Shown here: piece after piece, positions 51,837-60,869 of the stretch
How the letters are laid out: each line of letters opens with the position of its first letter
Numbering within the stretch: position 1 is the first letter of the stretch
NCBI RefSeq assembly: GCF_900188125.1
Contig: NZ_FZOW01000002.1
Location: forward strand, 372,001 to 436,000
Direction: 5' to 3'
Source of the DNA: Rhodococcoides kyotonense
GTDB taxonomy: Bacteria > Actinomycetota > Actinomycetes > Mycobacteriales > Mycobacteriaceae
Length of the DNA stretch: 64,000 nt
The notes under the pieces: generated by a model
The model's database searches: none
What the model saw: only the letters and a program-made list of their open reading frames with translations
What the model was told of the DNA's origin: nothing
Made by a program: the position numbers and the translations under genes

Positions 51837-52952
51837 ATGAGTACCGAAAAAATCTCAGACGCAATCAAATTCGCATACTGGGTGCCCAACGTCAGTGGCG
51901 GTTTGGTGACGAGTGACATCGAGCAGCGCACCAGTTGGGACTACGAGTACAACAAGAAGCTCGCGCAAACGGCCGAGAACAACGGGTTCGAGTACGCGCT
52001 CAGTCAGGTGCGTTACGAAGCGAGTTACGGCGCGGAGTACCAACACGAGTCGACGAGTTTCAGTCTCGCCCTTCTGCTCGCAACCGAGCGACTCAAGGTG
52101 ATTGCCGCCGTTCATCCGGGATTGTGGCAGCCCGGCGTCCTCGCCAAACTCGGTGCGACGGCCGATCACCTGTCGAACGGGAGGTTCGCCGTCAACGTCG
52201 TCAGTGGTTGGTTCAAGGACGAATTCACGCATCTCGGCGAACCATGGCTCGAGCACGACGAGCGATACCGGCGTAGCGCCGAATTCCTGCAGGTACTACG
52301 GAAGATATGGACCGAGGACGACGTCGACTTCCGTGGTGACTTCTACCGTATCCACGATTTCACGTTGAAGCCGAAGCCGCTGAATTCACCGGGCCGCCCC
52401 AATCCCGAACTGTTCCAGGGCGGTAACTCGTCGGCGGCGCAGGAGAATGCGGGGAGATACTCGGACTGGTACTTCAGCAATGGAAAGGATTTCGACGGCG
52501 TCACCGAGCAGCTCGACAACATCAGGCGGATCGCTCGTGAAAACGACCGCGAAGTCAAGTTCGGCCTCAACGGATTCATCATCGCCCGTGACACGGAGAA
52601 AGAAGCGAAGGACACGCTCCGCGAGATCGTGGACAAGGCGAACAAGCCTGCCGTCGAAGGATTCAGAAGCGCTGTGCAGCAAGCAGGTTCGTCGACGAAG
52701 GACGGGAAGGGGATGTGGTCCGACTCGTCGTTCGACGACCTCGTCCAGTACAACGACGGATTCCGAAGTCAACTGATCGGCACACCCGAGCAGATCGCGG
52801 AACGCATTGTGGAGTACCGCAAACGCGGCGTCGACCTGATTCTCGGCGGCTTCCTGCACTTCCAGGAGGAGATCGAGTACTTCGGCGCGAACGTTCTCCC
52901 GCTCGTACGAGAGTTGGAAGCGTCGACGCCGTCGTTGGTGGATGCAGGCTGA
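51837..52952 (+). CDS. sfnG: FMNH2-dependent dimethyl sulfone monooxygenase
   Basis: 371 residues of the bacterial-luciferase-like (LLM) flavin family, very close to SfnG. The start reads IKFAYWVPNVSGGLVTSDIE, followed by QRTSWDYEYN, YGAEYQHES, VAVSGW-like VNVVSGWFKDEFTHLGEPW, and FQGGNSSAAQENAGRYSDWY. SfnG converts dimethyl sulfone with reduced FMN and O2 to methanesulfinate and formaldehyde for sulfur supply. AGGAGAG just before the ATG is a good ribosome site. It forms a two-gene unit with the DszC-like gene, ending at a strong terminator. Confidence 0.93.
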   Translation: MSTEKISDAIKFAYWVPNVSGGLVTSDIEQRTSWDYEYNKKLAQTAENNGFEYALSQVRYEASYGAEYQHESTSFSLALLLATERLKVIAAVHPGLWQPGVLAKLGATADHLSNGRFAVNVVSGWFKDEFTHLGEPWLEHDERYRRSAEFLQVLRKIWTEDDVDFRGDFYRIHDFTLKPKPLNSPGRPNPELFQGGNSSAAQENAGRYSDWYFSNGKDFDGVTEQLDNIRRIARENDREVKFGLNGFIIARDTEKEAKDTLREIVDKANKPAVEGFRSAVQQAGSSTKDGKGMWSDSSFDDLVQYNDGFRSQLIGTPEQIAERIVEYRKRGVDLILGGFLHFQEEIEYFGANVLPLVRELEASTPSLVDAG

Positions 52953-52975
52953 TTTCTGCGGCCGTCCACCCTGTC

Positions 52976-53014
52976 GGGTCCGTAGACTAGTTTGGTCTAC
53001 GGACCCGATTTTTT
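52976..53014 (+). terminator. Rho-independent terminator of sfnG
   Basis: A perfect 12-bp stem GGGTCCGTAGAC / GTCTACGGACCC, a 7-base loop, and a run of six T (53009-53014). It ends only 18 bp before the ATG of the next gene, so that gene's promoter must overlap or precede the hairpin. Confidence 0.92.
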
Positions 53015-53032
53015 CGTTTCGAGGAGTGTGTC

Positions 53033-54208
53033 ATGACTTATTCACCCGAGGGCCCAGGCTCTGGTGGCGCCGGTTCACCCGGATACGGATCGGGTGGATA
53101 CGGCGGATACGGATCGTCCCCAGGCTCGTCGCCTCAGCAGCACAACCCCGAGTCCCAGTACGGTCAGCCCTACTCGCAGCCTTCCTACGGGCAGGGGCAC
53201 AGCCCGTACTCGCAGAACCCGTACTCACAACCCGGGCAGCCCGGTCAGCCGAGCCAGCCTGGCCAGCAGAATCAGCCCAGCCACACGCCGCAATCCGGTT
53301 CGTACAACCCGGTGCTGGCGTCCGCCAAGCCGTCGCCGCTTCCGCGGATCTTGACGCTCGTGGTCGTGGCCTTCGGCATCGTCAACTTGTTCGCCGGTCT
53401 TGCTGGCCAGTACTCGGCGTTCGACATCGCCAACAACTTCTTCCTGCCCGGCAACGGTGATCCGACGTCCATTGCGCTGTTGTTCGCGTCGGGCCTCGTC
53501 GCTGCTGTCGGATTGTTGCCGAAGCAGCCGAACACCCTCGGTATCTCGGCGGCGCTGGCGTTCTCCGGGTGGATCGTTCTCGTGTTCCAGGCGTTCAACA
53601 TCGGTAACAACGGCGGCATCGGAAGTTCGATCGGTCTCGGAGCAGGCGCCCTCACCGTGCTGGTGTTCGGATTCCTGCAGACCGCTGCGGCCGTCGCAGC
53701 AACGTTGTTCGCCTCCGAGATTTTGAAAGCGCCTGCACCGAAGCCTGTTTCGTACGGCCAGCAGAATCCGTTCCAGGGATACGGTCAGCAGAACCCCCAG
53801 GCACAGAACCCCCAGGCACAGAACCCGCAGGGCCAGAATCCACAGGGGCAGGGCTACGGCTACGGCCAGCCCCAGCAGTCCTACGGTTCGCCGAGCCAGG
53901 GTGGTTACGCCCCTCCCACGTATTCCGGTCCGTCCGGCACCCAGAACACCACCGGCAGCCTCGGGTACCCCGTGGGTGAGTCGTCGCAGCCGGGTTCGAG
54001 CGGTCTGACCGGTCCGGCTTCGCAGAATTCCCCGTACAGCCAGTACCAGTACGGCCAGCCTCCGGTGGGAGCATCCGGGCAGGGTGCTGCCCAGCATGCG
54101 GTTCCTCCCGAGTCGGATCGCGACGACGAGTCGGGCTCCGATCAGCCCCCGTACAGTGCGCCGACTCAGGCCTTCGGGACGACTCCGGACAAGGACGAAC
54201 AGAAGTAA
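53033..54208 (+). CDS. DUF5336-type membrane protein with Gln/Pro/Gly-rich ends (Rv0954-like)
   Basis: 391 residues. The first ~95 are Gly/Ser/Gln/Pro-rich (SPEGPGSGGAGSPGYGSGGY). Four transmembrane helices follow (about 103-235: LTLVVVAFGIVNLFAGLAG, IALLFASGLVAAVGLL, LAFSGWIVLVFQAFN, VLVFGFLQTAAAVAATLF). The tail has QNPQAQNPQ repeats and ends in charged residues. It corresponds to mycobacterial Rv0954 and the 34-kDa antigen family, a membrane protein of unsettled role near the growth machinery. GAGGAG precedes the ATG. The position next to a PerM-like gene is conserved. Confidence 0.88.
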   Translation: MTYSPEGPGSGGAGSPGYGSGGYGGYGSSPGSSPQQHNPESQYGQPYSQPSYGQGHSPYSQNPYSQPGQPGQPSQPGQQNQPSHTPQSGSYNPVLASAKPSPLPRILTLVVVAFGIVNLFAGLAGQYSAFDIANNFFLPGNGDPTSIALLFASGLVAAVGLLPKQPNTLGISAALAFSGWIVLVFQAFNIGNNGGIGSSIGLGAGALTVLVFGFLQTAAAVAATLFASEILKAPAPKPVSYGQQNPFQGYGQQNPQAQNPQAQNPQGQNPQGQGYGYGQPQQSYGSPSQGGYAPPTYSGPSGTQNTTGSLGYPVGESSQPGSSGLTGPASQNSPYSQYQYGQPPVGASGQGAAQHAVPPESDRDDESGSDQPPYSAPTQAFGTTPDKDEQK

Positions 54209-54258
54209 CCGGCGCGCCTGACCGATCGGCTCACGGGTTAGTGCAACGCTCGTAGCCG

Positions 54259-55746
54259 ATGAGCGCTCTACTGAACCACGAGAAGCGGCGAACGACGCGT
54301 ACGCCCCGCGCGACCGGGCGCACCCCAATCCTGACGCCGGACCAGTCGCGCGTGCTGGCGCGTATCGGTTTCAGGAAGTCAGGTGTGCTGATCGCGGCGC
54401 TCGCCGCCCTGGTCCTCGTCACCCTTGTGTCGGTCAACAGCGAGTTGACCGGCACGTTCGGTGCCATCGCCGGCCTGTGGTTCGCGGTTCATCAAGTCCC
54501 GATGAGCATTTCGGGCACTGCGCTCGGCGTCCTGCCTCTCCTGCCGACCCTCGTCTTCATGCTGACCGTCGCGCGTGGAGTAGCTGCTGCCGTGGACGAG
54601 ACGTCGTCCCGTCGGACTGTGTCGATGATCGTCGGTGCTGCTGTTCTCGGGCCCGTGTCGGTGACAGCAGTCGCCCTCGCGGTGGCGGCCGACGCGTCGG
54701 GAACCATCGGCCTTTCGAGTCCCAACGCTCTAGTCGCGTTCGTCTGGGTCGCCGCGGTGCACGCGATTGCCGCAGGCGTCGGCGTCGCGATGGGAACGTG
54801 GAAGTCCGACGTCGTGCAGGCTCTTCCCGACTGGGTACGCGACACGGTACGTCCGACGATCCGGGCGTCCATGGTGTTGGTGGCGGGTGCCGCCGGGATC
54901 GTTCTCGCGTCGCTGCTCGCATCCTGGTCGACGACGGACATGCTGCTCACCGCGGGCAACGGTGTCGTCGGCGCGCTCGGTCTCACGATTCTGTCGATTC
55001 TGTATCTTCCGAACGTCGTGCTCGGATCGCTTGCCGTTGCGGTCGGATCCGAGGCGCATGTCGGTGACGTCGCGGTCAGCATCTTCAGCACCACCGGGGG
55101 ACCGGTTCCGCCGTTGCCGGTACTGGCCGTGCTTCCGGAAGGCAGCGCGCAGACCGTCTGGTTCCTGATGCTGGTGGTTCCGTTGACTGCCGGCGCACTG
55201 CTCGGGCGCGATTGTGCGCACCGCACGGTCGACGTCCACTACGCACTGTCGTCGGTGTGGCTCGGCTCGGCCGTCGTCGGCATCGTGACGCTTCTGTTGG
55301 GCTACGCAGCGGGCGGCGACCTGGGGACGTTCGGAACGGTCCAGGTCACCGTCTGGTCCCTCGGACTGCTCACGTTCGCGTGGCTCGCCGTTGTCGGCTC
55401 GGTCTCGGCAGCGATCACCGCCTGGCGAGGCGGTTCCAAGCAGCTCGACGACGGTACGCCGACCCACGAGCAGACACCTCCCGACGAGCCCGTGGCCGCC
55501 CTCGCCGCCCCCGTCGTGCACGAGGAAAGAGCGGTCGACGCCGAGGTGGTCCCGGAGCCCGACGCGCTGCCGTCCCACGACACAGAGACCGAGGAAGTCG
55601 TCGAAGCCGAGGTCGTGGACGAACCGGACGTCGTGGATCCGCCCGAGCAGGCACCCGAAGATCCAGCGCACGAAGAGGCCGAGGTCGTGGACGCAGAAAC
55701 CACCGAAGACATCGAAAAAACAGAGGACGACGGCAACAAGTCGTGA
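54259..55746 (+). CDS. PerM-like (DUF6350) cell-division-associated membrane protein
   Basis: 495 residues: about 10 transmembrane helices up to residue 400, then a long acidic tail (EEVVEAEVVDEPDVVDPPEQ and more) ending KTEDDGNKS. The neighbour order (Rv0954-like gene before, purN-purH after) matches M. tuberculosis perM (Rv0955), a protein needed for persistence and linked to FtsB stability. The ATG at 54259 follows CGTAGCCG without a clear Shine-Dalgarno. The tail is not conserved in detail and is probably flexible and cytoplasmic. Confidence 0.88.
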   Translation: MSALLNHEKRRTTRTPRATGRTPILTPDQSRVLARIGFRKSGVLIAALAALVLVTLVSVNSELTGTFGAIAGLWFAVHQVPMSISGTALGVLPLLPTLVFMLTVARGVAAAVDETSSRRTVSMIVGAAVLGPVSVTAVALAVAADASGTIGLSSPNALVAFVWVAAVHAIAAGVGVAMGTWKSDVVQALPDWVRDTVRPTIRASMVLVAGAAGIVLASLLASWSTTDMLLTAGNGVVGALGLTILSILYLPNVVLGSLAVAVGSEAHVGDVAVSIFSTTGGPVPPLPVLAVLPEGSAQTVWFLMLVVPLTAGALLGRDCAHRTVDVHYALSSVWLGSAVVGIVTLLLGYAAGGDLGTFGTVQVTVWSLGLLTFAWLAVVGSVSAAITAWRGGSKQLDDGTPTHEQTPPDEPVAALAAPVVHEERAVDAEVVPEPDALPSHDTETEEVVEAEVVDEPDVVDPPEQAPEDPAHEEAEVVDAETTEDIEKTEDDGNKS

Positions 55747-55759
55747 CGAGAGAACTGCG

Positions 55760-56407
55760 TCAGCCGGCGTCGAGGTAGGCCAGCACGGCCAACACACGAC
55801 GATTCGTGACACTGTCGGCTTCCAACGTCAGCTTGCCGAAGATGTTGCCGATATGTTTGGTGACGGCGCCCTCGCTGACGACGAGACGGCCGGCGATCGC
55901 GGTGTTCGAGCACCCCTCTGCCATCAATCCCAGCACCTCGCGTTCGCGTGAGGTCAGCATGTCGATGGGGCGGTCGCGCGAGCGTCGCGCCATCAACTGG
56001 GCGATCACGGCCGGGTCCATCGCAGTACCGCCCGCAGCGACGCGTCGAACCGCGTCGATGAACTGATCCGGTTCCAGCACACTGTCTTTCAAGAGATAGC
56101 CGACGCCACCGTTGCCGTCGGACAAAAGCTCTCTCGCGTAGAGCTGCTCCACGTGCTGCGACAGCACGAGGATCGGAAACGCAGGCACAGAACGGCGAAC
56201 AGTCAACCCTGCCTGTAGACCTTCGGTGGAAAATGTCGGTGGCAACCGGACGTCGAGGATCGCGAGATCGGGTCGAGTCTCGAGAATCGTCTCGGCCAGG
56301 TTCTCGCTGGTGTCGACTGCAGCGACGACATCGCAATCGTAGGACTGCAGCAGCGCGACCAGACCTTGCCTCAGGAGGAGGTGGTCTTCGGCGACGACGA
56401 TGCGCAC
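55760..56407 (-). CDS. NarL-type response regulator
   Basis: 215 residues. The receiver domain (1-120) has the phosphorylated Asp52 in LAILDVRLPP, acidic residues in VVAEDHLLL, and Lys in GYLLKDSVL. The LuxR-type HTH (about 148-207) reads LTSREREVLGLMAEGCSNTA. The GTG start at 56407 lies 36 bp inside the sensor kinase gene, so the two are coupled. The next genes on the same strand upstream are an ABC exporter, the likely regulatory target. Confidence 0.93.
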   Translation of the reverse strand: MRIVVAEDHLLLRQGLVALLQSYDCDVVAAVDTSENLAETILETRPDLAILDVRLPPTFSTEGLQAGLTVRRSVPAFPILVLSQHVEQLYARELLSDGNGGVGYLLKDSVLEPDQFIDAVRRVAAGGTAMDPAVIAQLMARRSRDRPIDMLTSREREVLGLMAEGCSNTAIAGRLVVSEGAVTKHIGNIFGKLTLEADSVTNRRVLAVLAYLDAG

Positions 56408-57636
56408 GGCACCTCCAGTTCGATGATCGTCGGTCCACCCGGCGGGCTGTCGAGTGTCATGGTGCCATCGAATGCCGACAGGCGCCGTCTGATGCCTGCG
56501 AGTCCGGATCCGGTGTCGAATGATGCTCCGCCGCAACCGTTGTCCTGCAGGCGGACGCGCAGTGTGTCGAACGCGAGTGTCATCGTGATGGTCGCATCGG
56601 TGGCGTCGCCGTGTTTCAGAGTGTTCGCGACGAGCTCCGACACGGCGAAATACACGGCGGATTCGAGTGGCCGAGGGAGCCTGCCCTCGATGGTCGCGAC
56701 GGTGGCGATCGGCAACGGACTGGATAGTGCGAGGGCGCGGACGGCGTCCACCAATCCGCGTTCTGCCAGCACCGGCGGATGGATCCCGCGCACCAGATCA
56801 CGGAGTTCGGTCAGTGCAGCAGCGGACGACGAGCGCGCGGCGGCCAGCAGCTCGCGTGCGACGTCGGGGTCGTCGTGGAGGGTTCGCTCCGCAGCCCCTA
56901 GTGTCATCCCGATGGCGACGAGCCGTGCCTGGGCGCCGTCGTGCAGGTCGCGTTCGATACGTCGCAATTCGGCAGCGCCGGAATCGATGACGTCGTCTCT
57001 GGTTCTGGACAGGTGACGCGCTCGAGCGGCGAGAGCTGCGGCCTTGGTGGGACCGAGCAACGAACGCGTGAACAGAGCGTGCGCACGAACCATGGCTGGG
57101 GCGAAGTACGTCCACACGACGAAGAACAGCACGGCAGTCATTGCAGCAAGCCCGGCATCGAGATGGCTTTCGATGTGGATCGGCCCGTACCAGCGACCGT
57201 ATCCTGCGTCGTGAATCGGTTGCCACAGACCAGCGGCAAGAACGATTCCCTCACCGACGTAATAGAGCAGGGCGGCGGGAAGGAACATGAGCAGACCGAC
57301 CGGAACGCCGAGCACCAACCACGCGAGGTCGCGCCATGTGGCAGGGTCCGTCAGAATCCAGCGCACCCGACCACGAGAGGTGTCCGGCGGTGGGCGATAC
57401 GGATCGTCGACGGGAACACCCGAGTGCGTCGCCAGCCGGCGCCCGATCGCACACACCCACCGCACCACGATCATCGACTCGGGGAGCAGGACGAGGCCGA
57501 CACCGGCCAGGCAGAGAATCAGAACGACGGCGGCCAACAGGGCTGCGAACAGACCGATCTGGGAGAGCACGGCGAGCGCGACACCCACCAGCATCGCGCG
57601 TCCGGCGCGCCGAATTCGGTGGCCCATTCCGGTCAT
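56371..57636 (-). CDS. DesK/NarX-type sensor histidine kinase
   Basis: 421 residues. Four or so transmembrane helices in the first 190 residues (with DUF1707/Sensor-type linker WRDLAWLVLGVPVGL) form the sensor. The HisKA_3 dimer region has the phospho-acceptor His in ERDLHDGAQARLVAIGM (about 230), and the ATPase domain ends with ELVANTLKHGDATDATI and DNGCGGASF. It phosphorylates the response regulator encoded by the overlapping gene. The absence of a large extracellular domain resembles membrane-stress sensors paired with ABC exporters. Confidence 0.93.
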   Translation of the reverse strand: MTGMGHRIRRAGRAMLVGVALAVLSQIGLFAALLAAVVLILCLAGVGLVLLPESMIVVRWVCAIGRRLATHSGVPVDDPYRPPPDTSRGRVRWILTDPATWRDLAWLVLGVPVGLLMFLPAALLYYVGEGIVLAAGLWQPIHDAGYGRWYGPIHIESHLDAGLAAMTAVLFFVVWTYFAPAMVRAHALFTRSLLGPTKAAALAARARHLSRTRDDVIDSGAAELRRIERDLHDGAQARLVAIGMTLGAAERTLHDDPDVARELLAAARSSSAAALTELRDLVRGIHPPVLAERGLVDAVRALALSSPLPIATVATIEGRLPRPLESAVYFAVSELVANTLKHGDATDATITMTLAFDTLRVRLQDNGCGGASFDTGSGLAGIRRRLSAFDGTMTLDSPPGGPTIIELEVPCASSSPKTTSS

Positions 57637-57652
57637 CGTGCCAGAGTGGGCG

Positions 57653-59866
57653 TCATTCGGGGCGCCTGACGGACTCGACCGCGGGTCGTGCCATACCTCG
57701 CCATGCAGGCACTGCAGTCGCGACGATCGTCAGGACGGCCGCCAGCGCCACGACACCGATGTAGATCATCGGCGATCCGGACGGCACCACGGACCCGCTC
57801 TTGACCAGGCTGTATGGAATCGTGGTCGCGGATGCCGCCACCGTCCCGAGAACCACCGCGGTAGTGACGACGAATCCGCTTTCGACAGTGAGCATTTCGA
57901 GTACCTGGCGACGAGTGGATCCGGTCAGTCGCTGAAGTCCGAACTCCCGGGACCGTTTTCGAGTCGCGGCGACGAGGGTGCCGACTACCGTGATCGCCGC
58001 GTAGCCGATGATCATCCCCACGATGGTGTAGTTGGCCGAGACCAGGATCTGCTGGACGCGGGTGTTGTCGCCGATCAGCGATGCCCGGTCGGACACAGTT
58101 GCCCCGGGCGCCAGCGCGGAGATGTCCGCACGCAGAGTCTGCTGGTCGACCCCTGGTTCTGCGCGGACGAGAATCTGCTGAGCCAGTCCTGGTGTCGTGT
58201 GCGCTGCGAGCACGTCGGCGGGCAGCAGAAGGCTCGGGTCGTTCGGATCGTCGGCGTGAATCGCGACGACGGTGGTGCTCAGCGGCGAACCGTCGCCCAG
58301 GTGGAGACCGAGGGTGTCGCCGACCTGGACTCCGAAGTCTTCCGACTGGCTCTCCGAGATCGCGACGCTGTCACCCGTGAGGTTCTCGACGGAACCGGCT
58401 GTCGAGTCGAATCGGATCGTGTCCTTCGCGCCCGCAGCCGTCACACCACGGAACCCGAAGTCCGAGCCACCGCCTGGGCCGTCGACGAAGCCGTCGGACG
58501 TCACCAATTCCGACGCCCCGGCAACTCCGGGGAGCGTCGCGATCTCGTCGACGACGCCTGGTGCGAACCCACCGCTCGTGACGACGAGATCGGCGAGGAG
58601 AGTGGAGGCGAAGGCCTCCGTCTTGACTGCGTTCTCGGTGCTCTGCATGTAGAGCGTGCCGACGGCGATACCCATGAGCAACACGATCGGTGCGACGGCT
58701 CCGGCCATTCGGATGCTGCGTATGCGAGCGTTGTGGACCGCGAGAAATCCGGCGGGCCCCGCGAGGATGCGCACGGGCCATCCGACGACCACCACGATGG
58801 CCTTCATGAATCCCGGTGCGAGCAAGGCGAGTCCGATGCCGACGAGAACCGACGCCGGGCCTGCGGTGCTCGCAAGGATGGGGCCGTTGTCCATGACGGC
58901 GACCGTGACGACGGACATCGAGATTCCCGACGCCAGGAACAGCACGGCGAGTACGAGCCGTGGACGAGTGAGCCACCGCGTCGGCTCGGTGGCTTCGGAC
59001 AAAGCGGCGAGCGGCTTCGTGTTGGCGGCGCGGCGTCCTGCGACGAGCGTCGCTGCGATCGCCGCAGCCATCGCGGTGACGATACCGACGATCACCGGGA
59101 TCAGTCCCTGGTGAAATATCAAGGCAGAGGACACGATTCCGCTGGCGGCGAGTTGGCCGAACAGGAAACGGCCGAGGAAGAAGCCAGGGGTCACCGCGAG
59201 TGCCGTCGCGACGATGCACAGCAGTACTGTCTCGCCGAGAATCATGCGGCGCACCTGACGCGGGGTGCTGCCGATGGCTCGCAGCAAAGCCATCTCACGT
59301 TGGCGTTGTCCCAGCGACAGGCTCAGCATCGAGGCGACGCCGAACACCACGATCATCACGGCCCAGCTGCCGAAGATGCCGGCGAGGATGGTCAACGTCC
59401 GCTGGCTCGCAAGTGCGTCGGGGAACTCGGCGAGCCCTCGGTTCTCACCGGTGAGAACTGTTGCGCTGCTTCCCAATGCCGTGCTTATCGCGGATGCTAC
59501 GGCGGCGGTGTCGGCGCCGGGCTCGGTGAGCACACCGACGGAGTCGATGCGCCGGTCGACGAGGACGGCGGGAGGCAAAGACCGGGACGGAATCGCGTCG
59601 GCAACACCGGGCACCGCGGAAACCTGGTCGACGATCGACGTGTCCATGCGGACCCGTTCGGTGAGGGCGACTCCGGCGTGAGTCTGTACGCCGGTGACGA
59701 CGATGGGCGCGTACGCGAATCGGTCCGACGCAACCGCGGCACGAACCCCGGTTTCCATCAACCCGCCGCAGGCCATGACGATTGCGGCGCCGAGGAACAA
59801 GGCGAGGAACGTCGCGACGAACGAGGTGATGCGGTATCTCAGCGAAGCGAGTACGAGCCGGATCAT
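57653..59866 (-). CDS. FtsX/MacB-type ABC transporter permease
   Basis: 737 residues in two FtsX-like halves: a start helix (LVLASLRYRITSFVATFLAL), a large extracytoplasmic domain, a bundle with LRAIGSTPRQVRRMILGE (coupling helix), a second extracytoplasmic domain, and three C-terminal helices with GLQRLTGSTRRQVLEMLTVE. The layout is that of 8-10 helix exporters for peptides, lipids or antibiotics. The ATG at 59866 overlaps the ATPase stop by 4 bp, so subunits are coupled. The open frame continues far upstream (to 60946) but that part is shadow of the ATPase gene. Confidence 0.93.
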   Translation of the reverse strand: MIRLVLASLRYRITSFVATFLALFLGAAIVMACGGLMETGVRAAVASDRFAYAPIVVTGVQTHAGVALTERVRMDTSIVDQVSAVPGVADAIPSRSLPPAVLVDRRIDSVGVLTEPGADTAAVASAISTALGSSATVLTGENRGLAEFPDALASQRTLTILAGIFGSWAVMIVVFGVASMLSLSLGQRQREMALLRAIGSTPRQVRRMILGETVLLCIVATALAVTPGFFLGRFLFGQLAASGIVSSALIFHQGLIPVIVGIVTAMAAAIAATLVAGRRAANTKPLAALSEATEPTRWLTRPRLVLAVLFLASGISMSVVTVAVMDNGPILASTAGPASVLVGIGLALLAPGFMKAIVVVVGWPVRILAGPAGFLAVHNARIRSIRMAGAVAPIVLLMGIAVGTLYMQSTENAVKTEAFASTLLADLVVTSGGFAPGVVDEIATLPGVAGASELVTSDGFVDGPGGGSDFGFRGVTAAGAKDTIRFDSTAGSVENLTGDSVAISESQSEDFGVQVGDTLGLHLGDGSPLSTTVVAIHADDPNDPSLLLPADVLAAHTTPGLAQQILVRAEPGVDQQTLRADISALAPGATVSDRASLIGDNTRVQQILVSANYTIVGMIIGYAAITVVGTLVAATRKRSREFGLQRLTGSTRRQVLEMLTVESGFVVTTAVVLGTVAASATTIPYSLVKSGSVVPSGSPMIYIGVVALAAVLTIVATAVPAWRGMARPAVESVRRPE

Positions 59867-60618
59867 CGGAGCCCTCCTGCTGCGACAGCCACGTCGGTGT
59901 CCAGGTGCGTCATCCTGTCGGCGACGGCACGGGCCGTCGGACGGTACATCTCGCCCACGAGCCGGCCGTCGGCGAGAAACACGACGCGATCGGCGTACGA
60001 GGCAGCGACCGGGTCGTGGGTGACCATGACGATGGTCTGTCCGTTCGAGTGGACCGATTCGCGCAGGAGTGCCAAGACGTCTGCAGCAGTGCGTGTGTCC
60101 AATGCGCCGGTCGGTTCGTCGGCGAACACGACGGACGGCTCGGTGGCGAGAGCGCGGGCGATGGCAACGCGTTGCTGTTGACCGCCCGACAGCTCGTCGG
60201 GCAAGTGATCGACGCGGGAATCGAGTCCGACTGCGTTGACTACCTTCATCATTCGCGTTCGGTCGATCGTGCGACGCGCGAGCCGCAGGGGCAGTTCGAT
60301 ATTCTGCGCGACGGTCAGCGTCGGCAGAAGGTTGAAGGATTGGAACACGAATCCGATGGTGTCTCGGCGGAGTTCGGTGAGTGCCACGTCGTCGAGACCG
60401 GCGAGGTCGTGTCCACCGACGGTGACATGGCCCGAGTCCGGTGTGTCCAACCCTGCGGCGCAGTGCATCAGCGTGCTCTTGCCGGATCCGGACGGACCCA
60501 TCACGGCCGTGAAGGTTCTGTGCGGAAATCCGACGGTGATACCTCGCAGCGCGGCAACCTCGTTGTCGCCGGAACCGTAGGACTTGGTCACTCCGTCCAC
60601 ATGTACTGCAAGATCCAT
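59863..60618 (-). CDS. ABC transporter ATPase (MacB/LolD-like)
   Basis: 251 residues. Walker A GPSGSGKSTLMH (about 41-52), Q-loop FVFQSFNLLPTL, signature LSGGQQQRVAIARAL, Walker B VVFADEPTGALD and H-loop MVTHDP are present. The layout and DEPTGALD place it with exporters of the MacB/LolD/BceA group. GAGGAG 7 bp before the ATG at 60618 is a strong ribosome site. It drives the permease encoded by the overlapping next gene. The following two-component genes are on the same strand. Confidence 0.95.
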   Translation of the reverse strand: MDLAVHVDGVTKSYGSGDNEVAALRGITVGFPHRTFTAVMGPSGSGKSTLMHCAAGLDTPDSGHVTVGGHDLAGLDDVALTELRRDTIGFVFQSFNLLPTLTVAQNIELPLRLARRTIDRTRMMKVVNAVGLDSRVDHLPDELSGGQQQRVAIARALATEPSVVFADEPTGALDTRTAADVLALLRESVHSNGQTIVMVTHDPVAASYADRVVFLADGRLVGEMYRPTARAVADRMTHLDTDVAVAAGGLR

Positions 60619-60869
60619 CGCATGCTCCTCGAAGTCGTGGCTGGGCCGATGAGTCGACGCTATGGGCGACGACGGCGTGGACACAGGGAGCCAGAGGGCG
60701 GATTCGGGGTGGAGTTTTCTCCACCCGACGCCGCGGCACGCGGACGTGTCGGCGGCCACTCGAGAGTGGACCTGCTTGCCGGGGGTCGGAGCAGTAGCGA
60801 CTACTCTCCTGGTTGACCCCGGCACACCAGACGAGCTGGGCGTCCCCCGACGATTTCAGGAGAACTGCG

